A DNA stretch of 11,735 nt from Shimia_B sp039198835 (GTDB lineage: Bacteria; Pseudomonadota; Alphaproteobacteria; Rhodobacterales; Rhodobacteraceae): contig JBCCTH010000086.1 of the NCBI GenBank assembly GCA_039198835.1, positions 1-11,735 on the forward strand. Reading direction: 5' to 3'. Below are positions 6,555 to 11,735 of this stretch, in pieces. Made by a program: the position numbers and the translations under genes. The notes beneath the pieces are model-generated. The model was not told the origin of the DNA. It saw nothing but the letters and a program-made list of their open reading frames with translations, and did no database searches. Numbering within the stretch: the first letter of the stretch is position 1; every line of letters begins with the position of its first letter.

Positions 6555-7033
6555 ATCGTCCACGTCCACTCGTTGGACCAACTATTGTATGCCAGCAGTT
6601 CAGGCACCCAAGCCCGATCCTTCCGTGGTTTCTCTGGGTTCTTTTTGTCGAAGAAGCGAGAGAAAATGGAGACACAGTCCTCAGGGTCGTTCTTGTTGGT
6701 TTTGTTCATGCGTGAATCGAGATGAACAAGAAGTGCATTCTCTGCGATGGAGAGATCAGCAGGATGAACTGACTTTCTTCGACCTGCCAGTCCTGCCGTT
6801 ACGATCTCGCCGAGGTAGTATTCATCGAAGGGAGTTTCGGTGAGCACGTGATGGTATTGGAAGCGCGTCCCCGGCGACGTGGAGAGCCCGAGATATCGAC
6901 AGGCCAGGCGCCCGGCCGATTTGTCGACACCTGCATAAAGCCATCTTCCCCTTTGCTCTTGAGCGGCGTCAGCTCTGAACTCTTCGAATGATTTGTAGGG
7001 CCCGTACCAGTCAACAATGACAGAAATTGGCAA
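6551..7033 (-). CDS. GIY-YIG nuclease-like protein
   Basis: This 160-aa protein resembles GIY-YIG endonuclease-fold proteins. From the TTG start the elements are DWYGPY (8-13), WLY (31-33, in place of GIY), YLGLS (47-51, in place of YIG), Arg57, His61 and the helix AENALL with Glu98, the likely metal-binding acid. A lysine- and asparagine-rich C-terminus ends in WSNEWTWTM. I chose TTG at 7033 because a perfect AGGAGGT (7040-7046) lies 6 nt upstream. An in-frame GTG at 7096 lies within the REP repeat and would add 21 residues of repeat-derived sequence. GC is about 50% over 6601-6720, against about 68% in 6181-6300, which suggests recent acquisition. It heads a likely operon with the UDG-like and 163-aa genes. 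DNA cleavage is plausible; the biological role is unknown. Confidence 0.7.
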   Translation of the reverse strand: MPISVIVDWYGPYKSFEEFRADAAQEQRGRWLYAGVDKSAGRLACRYLGLSTSPGTRFQYHHVLTETPFDEYYLGEIVTAGLAGRRKSVHPADLSIAENALLVHLDSRMNKTNKNDPEDCVSIFSRFFDKKNPEKPRKDRAWVPELLAYNSWSNEWTWTM

Positions 7034-7039
7034 GGGCTT

Positions 7040-7046
7040 ACCTCCT
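7040..7046 (-). promoter_or_regulatory. Ribosome binding site that sets a TTG start
   Basis: AGGAGGT on the minus strand lies 6 nt before TTG at 7033-7031. No ATG lies in frame nearby, so this strong site decides the start of the GIY-YIG-like protein. Confidence 0.75.
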
Positions 7047-7079
7047 GATGACTGGGCCTGCACGTAAAGTGATAATGCC

Positions 7080-7151
7080 GGTGGGCTGAAGCCCACCCTA
7101 CGAACTGGGGCAGGCTTCAGTGTTTCACCGTAGGGTGGGCTTCAGCCCACC
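7080..7151. repeat. Inverted REP doublet (REPIN/BIME-like) downstream of sucB
   Basis: Two copies of a REP-type unit lie in opposite orientation. Each has a GTAG head followed by a palindrome with arms GGTGGGCT and AGCCCACC around a 2-base loop. The left unit is on the minus strand (head 7101-7098, palindrome 7080-7097). The right unit is on the plus strand (head 7130-7133, palindrome 7134-7151). The heads face each other across a 28-nt spacer. The doublet starts 2 nt after the sucB stop codon and lies about 47 nt before the start of the GIY-YIG-like gene. On the sucB mRNA it gives stable hairpins that could protect the 3' end or dampen read-through. GTAG-headed palindromes of this form are typically mobilised by RAYT (TnpA_REP) transposases; none is in this window. 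Confidence 0.85.
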
Positions 7152-7153
7152 GG

Positions 7154-8662
7154 TTATAAGTCCATCAACAACCGGCGGGGATCTTCCAGCGCCTCTTTCA
7201 CGCGGACGAGGAATGTCACCGCGCCTTTGCCGTCCACGATCCGGTGGTCGTAGCTGAGCGCGAGATACATCATCGGGCGGATTTTCATCTCGCCGTTGAT
7301 CACCATCACGCGGTCCTGGATTTTGTGCATGCCGAGGATGCCCGATTGCGGCGGGTTGAGGATGGGCGAACTCATGAGCGAACCGTAGACACCGCCGTTC
7401 GAGATCGTGAATGTGCCGCCCTGCATCTCGGCCATGGAGAGCTTGCCATCGCGGGCGCGTTTGCCCTTCTCGCCGATGGCTTTCTCGATCTCCGCAAAGC
7501 TCATCGCATCGGCGTCGCGGATGACCGGCACGACGAGGCCCTGCGGCGTGCCTGCCGCGATGCCCATGTGAACGAAGTTCTTGTAGACGATATCTGTCCC
7601 GTCGATCTCGGCGTTCACCTCGGGGACCTCTTTCAAGGCATGGCAGCAAGCTTTGGTGAAGAACGACATGAAGCCGAGCCGCACGCCGTGCTTCTTCTCG
7701 AAGAGGTCTTTGTACTCCTTCCGCAGCGCCATCGTCTCGGTCATGTCCACCTCGTTATAGGTGGTCAGCATCGCGGCGGTGTTCTGGCTGTCTTTCAGGC
7801 GCTTGGCGATGGTCTGGCGCAGCTTTGTCATCTTCACGCGCTCTTCGCGCGCGGCGTCGTCGGCGGGCACGGGCGCACGGGGGATCGATGCAGGCGCGGG
7901 CGCGGAAACCGGGGCACGCGCTTTCGCGTTGAGGACATCGGCTTTCATGATGCGCCCGTCGCGGCCCGACCCGTTGATGTCAGACGGCTTAAGCCCCTTT
8001 TCGGCCATGAGCTTGTTGGCGGAAGGTGCATGTTCGATATCGCCGCGCCCGGCCCCTGCCGGGGCTGATGGCGCGGCTTGCGCCGCAGCGGCCGGTTGTG
8101 CCGCTGCGGGGGCTGCACCTGCTGCGCCCGAGCTCATGACGCCGAGCTTTGCATCGGCTCCCACTGTTGCGCCTTCCTCGGCGAGGATCTCCGTCAGAGT
8201 GCCCGAGGCCGGGGCGGGCACTTCGACGCTGACTTTGTCGGTTTCCAGCTCCAGCAGCATCTCGTCTTGCTCCACCGCGTCGCCTGGCTTTTTGTACCAG
8301 GTCGAGACAGTGGCTTCGCTCACGCTCTCGCCGAGCGTTGGCACCATGATATCGACAGCCGCGCCGCTTGCGCTTGGTTCAGGGCCTTTTGCGGCGGCAG
8401 CGGGGGCCGCGGCGGTGGCCCCCGCGCCTTCGCTGATCTGGGCGAGAAGCGCATCTACGCCCACGGTATCGCCTTCGCTGGCCACGATCTCGGCCAATGT
8501 CCCGCCCGCGGGGGAGGGCACTTCAACGGTCACCTTATCGGTTTCCAACTCGCAAAGCATTTCATCCACGCTGACGGCATCGCCCGGCTTCTTGAACCAG
8601 GTGGCCACGGTGGCTTCTGTGACGCTTTCGCCCAGCGTGGGGACGCGAACTTCTGTGGTCAT
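7154..8662 (-). CDS. sucB: Dihydrolipoyllysine-residue succinyltransferase (E2o) with two lipoyl domains
   Basis: This 502-aa core subunit of the 2-oxoglutarate dehydrogenase complex transfers succinyl groups from E1o to CoA. It has two tandem lipoyl domains: residues 2-77 with lipoyl-Lys43 and 103-177 with Lys143, both in ETDKV and exactly 100 residues apart. They are joined by Ala/Pro linkers. The peripheral subunit-binding domain is at about 211-245 (HAPSANKLMAEKGL). The catalytic domain at about 270-502 ends with SYDHRIVDGKGA, His473 and Asp477 being the HxxxD catalytic pair. The ATG at 8662 has AAGGA 8 nt upstream, inside the end of sucA, and only 4 nt separate it from the sucA stop, so the genes are co-transcribed. 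The enterobacterial E2o has a single lipoyl domain; two are found in some alphaproteobacteria. A REP doublet follows directly. Confidence 0.97.
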   Translation of the reverse strand: MTTEVRVPTLGESVTEATVATWFKKPGDAVSVDEMLCELETDKVTVEVPSPAGGTLAEIVASEGDTVGVDALLAQISEGAGATAAAPAAAAKGPEPSASGAAVDIMVPTLGESVSEATVSTWYKKPGDAVEQDEMLLELETDKVSVEVPAPASGTLTEILAEEGATVGADAKLGVMSSGAAGAAPAAAQPAAAAQAAPSAPAGAGRGDIEHAPSANKLMAEKGLKPSDINGSGRDGRIMKADVLNAKARAPVSAPAPASIPRAPVPADDAAREERVKMTKLRQTIAKRLKDSQNTAAMLTTYNEVDMTETMALRKEYKDLFEKKHGVRLGFMSFFTKACCHALKEVPEVNAEIDGTDIVYKNFVHMGIAAGTPQGLVVPVIRDADAMSFAEIEKAIGEKGKRARDGKLSMAEMQGGTFTISNGGVYGSLMSSPILNPPQSGILGMHKIQDRVMVINGEMKIRPMMYLALSYDHRIVDGKGAVTFLVRVKEALEDPRRLLMDL

Positions 8663-8666
8663 TTGG

Positions 8667-11639
8667 CTAGTCCTTGATGGTGAGCGCCTCGTCGACGAGG
8701 TCTGCTTGCTGCTTTTTGTGAATTGAGGCGAGGCCGGTGGCCGGCGAAGCGGAGGTCGCGCGGCCCACATATTGAGGGCGGCCATGCTTGGCCTTGATCC
8801 GCGAAAGCACCCATTCAAGATTGGGCTCCACATGGGTCCATGCGCCCTGGTTCTTGGGCTCTTCCTGGCACCAGATGATCTCTGCTTCTTTGAAGCGCTC
8901 AAGCTCCTTGACGCTCGCTTGTGCGGGGAATGGATAAAACTGTTCCAGTCGCATGAGATAGATGTCGGTGATGCCGCGCGCGTCGCGCTCCTCGAGAAGA
9001 TCGTAATAGACCTTGCCCGAACACATCACCACGCGCTTGATCTTGTCATCGGCGACGAGCTTGGTCTCTGAATTGCCGTATTGCGCATCGTCCCAAAGGA
9101 CACGGTGGAAGGATGACCCTTCGGTGAAATCCTCGCGTCTGCTGACGGCGAGCTTGTGACGCAAGAGCGATTTCGGCGTCATCAGGATCAGCGGTTTGCG
9201 AAAATCGCGGTGTATCTGGCGGCGCAGGATGTGGAAGTAATTGGCGGGCGTAGTGCAGTTTGCCACGATCCAGTTGTCTTGCCCGCACATCTGCAAGAAC
9301 CGCTCAAGGCGGGCCGAGGAATGTTCAGGCCCCTGGCCCTCAAAACCGTGGGGCAAGAGACAAACGAGGCCGGACATCCGCAGCCACTTCGATTCACCCG
9401 ATGAGATGAACTGATCAAACATGATCTGCGCACCGTTGGCGAAGTCTCCGAATTGCGCTTCCCAAAGCGTGAGCGCATTGGGCTCGGCCAGCGAATATCC
9501 ATATTCAAAACCCAGGACAGCGTATTCCGAGAGCATCGAATCGATGACTTCATATGCCGCCTGACCTGCGCGGATGTTGTTGAGGGGGTAAAACCGCTCT
9601 TCGGTGTCTTGATTGATAATCCCTGAATGGCGCTGCGAGAAGGTGCCGCGCGTCGAATCCTGACCGGCCAGGCGCACCGGGAAGCCCTCGGTGAGCAGAG
9701 ACCCAAAGGCGAGCGCTTCGCCTGTGGCCCAGTCGATCCCACTGCCAGACGTCATCACCTTGCTTTTGGTGTCGAGCATGCGCGCCACGGTTTTGTGAAC
9801 CGGGTAGCTCTCAGGCAAACGCGTGAGAGCCGCGCCGACCTCGTCAAACGTGGCGTCGGCGATAGCGGTCTGGCCGCGCTGATACTTGCCTTGCTTTTGG
9901 CGATCTATGTGCGACCAGCGCCCATCGAGCCAATCAGCCTTGTTTGGCTTGTAGTCCTTCCCGGCTTCGAATTCTTCGTTCAGCCGCGCCTGGAAGGCGG
10001 TTTTCATGTCTTCGATTTCACCCTCGGGGATGAGGCCGTCCTTGACGAGACGTTCTGTGTAGAGCGTGAGCGAGGTCTTCTGTTGCTTGATCTTCTTGTA
10101 CATCAGAGGGTTGGTGAACATCGGTTCATCCCCCTCGTTATGGCCGAAGCGGCGATAGCAGATGATATCGATCACAACGTCTTTGTGGAACTTCTGGCGA
10201 AACTCGGTGGCGACCTTGGCGGCATGGGTGACCGCCTCGGGGTCGTCCCCGTTGACATGGAAGATCGGCGCTTCGACCATGAGCGCGATATCAGTCGGGT
10301 AGGGCGAAGAGCGCGAGAAATGCGGCGCGGTCGTAAACCCGATCTGGTTGTTGACGACTAGATGCATCGTGCCGCCGGTGCGGTGGCCCTTGAGGCCCGA
10401 CAGCCCGAAGCATTCAGCCACAACCCCCTGACCGGCGAAAGCCGCGTCGCCATGGAGGAGCACAGGCAATACGCTCGTGCGGTTATCGTCATTGTTCTGG
10501 TCTTGCTTGGCGCGGGCCTTGCCGAGCACAACCGGGTTGACGGCTTCAAGATGCGAGGGGTTCGCCGTGAGCGAAAGGTGAACGTTGTTGCCGTCGAATT
10601 CGCGGTCAGATGAGGCGCCCAGGTGATATTTCACATCGCCTGATCCATCGACATCCTCAGGTTTGAAGCTGCCCCCCTGGAACTCGTTGAAAATCGCGCG
10701 ATAGGGCTTGCCCATGACATTGGCCAGCACGTTCAGACGCCCGCGATGGGGCATGCCGATGACGATGTCGCGCACGCCGAGCGCCCCGCCGCGCTTGATC
10801 ACCTGCTCCATCGCGGGAATGAGCGCTTCGCCGCCATCGAGCCCGAAACGCTTGGTGCCCATGTATTTGACGTGCAGGAACTTCTCGAAGCCCTCGGCCT
10901 CGACCATTTTATTCAGGATCGCCTTGCGACCCTCGCGCGTGAACTGGACTTCCTTTCCGAGGCCTTCGATGCGCTCCTTGAGCCACTGCGCTTCCTCCGG
11001 GTTGGAGATGTGCATGTATTGGAGCGCGAAGGTGCCGCAATAGGTCCGCTTCACGATCTCCATGATCTGGCGCATCGTGCCGATTTGAAGGCCTAGGACG
11101 TTGTCGAGAAAGATCGGGCGGTCCATGTCTGCATCGACAAAGCCGTAATTCTTTGGGTCGAGCTCTGGATGTGGCTCTGGCTCTTTGAGGCCGAGCGGAT
11201 CGAGATCGGCGGCGAGATGCCCGCGGATCCGGTGCGCGCGGATGATCATGAGCGCGCGCATCGAATCGAGGACGGCGCGCTTGATCGCATCGTCGGAGAC
11301 CTCGATCTTTTGCGCCTTGGCCTTCTCAACGATCTTTTTGGCGGCTGCCGCGGCCTCCGGGGCGGCGGGGTTTTCGGCGGCGTATTCGCCTGTGAGCGCG
11401 CCGGTGAGATCGTCGGTGGGCGCGGGCGGCCAGTCGCCTCGGGCCCAGGATGGGCCCTGTGCCTCGGCTTTTACATCAAGCTCCGCATCGCCCATCTGGC
11501 GGAAAAACGCTGCCCAGGCTTCATCGACCGCGCTCGGGTCATTGGCATAACGGGCATAAAGCTGTTCGAGGTATTCGGCATGGTGCCCCTGCAAGAAGGA
11601 GGAGGCATGGAACTGGTCGTTGGGGCTCTGTTCAGTCAT
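8667..11639 (-). CDS. sucA: 2-oxoglutarate dehydrogenase E1 component
   Basis: This 990-aa thiamine-diphosphate enzyme catalyses oxidative decarboxylation of 2-oxoglutarate in the TCA cycle and succinylates the lipoyl arm of SucB. The N-terminus (FHASSFLQGHHAEYLEQLYA at 10-29) is the E2-binding segment typical of E1o. GMPHRGRLN at 295-303 contains the active-site His298. LTANPSHLEAVNPV is at 357-370. The ThDP/Mg motif runs from GDAAFAGQG at 397 to NNQIGFTT at 430-437. The C-terminal region has WCQEEPKNQGAW, which is conserved in the family. I chose the ATG at 11639 because it yields the conserved start; an in-frame extension upstream would run into the REP repeats. An AAGGAAAG purine stretch precedes it at a somewhat long spacing. 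sucB follows after 4 nt. Confidence 0.98.
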   Translation of the reverse strand: MTEQSPNDQFHASSFLQGHHAEYLEQLYARYANDPSAVDEAWAAFFRQMGDAELDVKAEAQGPSWARGDWPPAPTDDLTGALTGEYAAENPAAPEAAAAAKKIVEKAKAQKIEVSDDAIKRAVLDSMRALMIIRAHRIRGHLAADLDPLGLKEPEPHPELDPKNYGFVDADMDRPIFLDNVLGLQIGTMRQIMEIVKRTYCGTFALQYMHISNPEEAQWLKERIEGLGKEVQFTREGRKAILNKMVEAEGFEKFLHVKYMGTKRFGLDGGEALIPAMEQVIKRGGALGVRDIVIGMPHRGRLNVLANVMGKPYRAIFNEFQGGSFKPEDVDGSGDVKYHLGASSDREFDGNNVHLSLTANPSHLEAVNPVVLGKARAKQDQNNDDNRTSVLPVLLHGDAAFAGQGVVAECFGLSGLKGHRTGGTMHLVVNNQIGFTTAPHFSRSSPYPTDIALMVEAPIFHVNGDDPEAVTHAAKVATEFRQKFHKDVVIDIICYRRFGHNEGDEPMFTNPLMYKKIKQQKTSLTLYTERLVKDGLIPEGEIEDMKTAFQARLNEEFEAGKDYKPNKADWLDGRWSHIDRQKQGKYQRGQTAIADATFDEVGAALTRLPESYPVHKTVARMLDTKSKVMTSGSGIDWATGEALAFGSLLTEGFPVRLAGQDSTRGTFSQRHSGIINQDTEERFYPLNNIRAGQAAYEVIDSMLSEYAVLGFEYGYSLAEPNALTLWEAQFGDFANGAQIMFDQFISSGESKWLRMSGLVCLLPHGFEGQGPEHSSARLERFLQMCGQDNWIVANCTTPANYFHILRRQIHRDFRKPLILMTPKSLLRHKLAVSRREDFTEGSSFHRVLWDDAQYGNSETKLVADDKIKRVVMCSGKVYYDLLEERDARGITDIYLMRLEQFYPFPAQASVKELERFKEAEIIWCQEEPKNQGAWTHVEPNLEWVLSRIKAKHGRPQYVGRATSASPATGLASIHKKQQADLVDEALTIKD

Positions 11640-11664
11640 ATCGCGCCGTCTTTCCTTTTTCTGT

Positions 11665-11726
11665 GTAGGGTGCGTGCTTTGCACGCACCGTGAGAGAGGG
11701 AGGTGCGTGCCGAGCACGCACCCTAC
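11665..11726. repeat. Inverted REP doublet (REPIN/BIME-like) upstream of sucA
   Basis: Two REP-type units with a GTAG head and palindrome arms GGTGCGTGC and GCACGCACC lie in opposite orientation. The left unit is on the plus strand (head 11665-11668, arms 11669-11677 and 11681-11689, loop TTT). The right unit is on the minus strand (arms 11702-11710 and 11714-11722, loop CGA on the plus strand, head 11726-11723). The spacer is 12 nt and the heads face outward, the reverse of the doublet at 7080. It ends 25 nt before the sucA start codon, so any transcript entering from upstream carries both hairpins in the sucA leader. It may separate sucA expression from the upstream gene. Confidence 0.85.
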
Positions 11727-11735
11727 GCATCAACC

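Noticed and set aside
7034..7096. GTG at 7096 as start of the GIY-YIG-like protein
   Set aside because: It falls within the REP palindrome and lacks a Shine-Dalgarno site, while TTG at 7033 has a perfect one.
7244..8726. Long plus-strand open frames across sucB
   Set aside because: They mirror the SucB reading frame in GC-rich DNA; sucB has full domain and catalytic-motif support on the minus strand.
8663..8902. In-frame 80-codon N-terminal extension of SucB
   Set aside because: It lies inside sucA, is low-complexity and basic, and the lipoyl domain begins at the ATG at 8662, which has a ribosome binding site.
9627..11693. Plus-strand open frames across sucA
   Set aside because: They are antisense to a complete, well-conserved SucA and show no domain pattern.

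Overview
The window looks like chromosomal DNA from an alphaproteobacterium, most likely of the Rhodobacterales. This is inferred from gene content (a SucA of 990 aa, an E2o with two lipoyl domains, the FYDLN acidic protein, and MAPEG next to lpdA) and from protein character. No database was consulted. Most of the window is GC-rich.

Layout. (1) Positions 1-197 hold no recognisable gene but carry three consecutive hairpins (1-23, 28-49, 58-103), possibly an unassigned structured RNA cut by the window edge. (2) 198-683, minus strand: tRNA-Ala(GGC) behind a stable-RNA-type promoter, and the FYDLN acidic protein. (3) 844-2217, plus strand: a YgjP-like zinc metallopeptidase and a GntR/FCD regulator with tandem palindromes between them. 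(4) 2236-4487, minus strand: lpdA, a MAPEG membrane protein and an unknown small membrane protein. (5) 4488-4856 is an intergenic region. (6) 4857-7033 is an accessory stretch: a plus-strand membrane protein with an M50-like HExxH, then a minus-strand run of a GIY-YIG-like protein, a uracil-DNA-glycosylase-superfamily-like protein and a small membrane protein. (7) 7154-11639, minus strand: sucB and sucA.

The metabolic core is the 2-oxoglutarate dehydrogenase complex. SucA (E1o) decarboxylates 2-oxoglutarate, SucB (E2o) carries and transfers the succinyl group on lipoyl arms, and LpdA (E3) re-oxidises dihydrolipoamide. These genes normally sit close together in this group. Here lpdA lies about 3.5 kb from sucB, separated by the MAPEG pair and the accessory stretch.

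The most distinctive non-coding signal is a pair of REP doublets (REPIN/BIME-like). One sits just downstream of the sucB stop (7080-7151) and one just upstream of the sucA start (11665-11726). All four units share a GTAG head followed by a GGTG-starting palindrome. The two pairs have different palindrome cores and opposite head orientation, and together they bracket the sucA-sucB unit.

The best candidate for something undescribed is the translationally coupled GIY-YIG-like / UDG-like gene pair next to the REP doublet. Its first gene has clearly lower GC than its neighbours.
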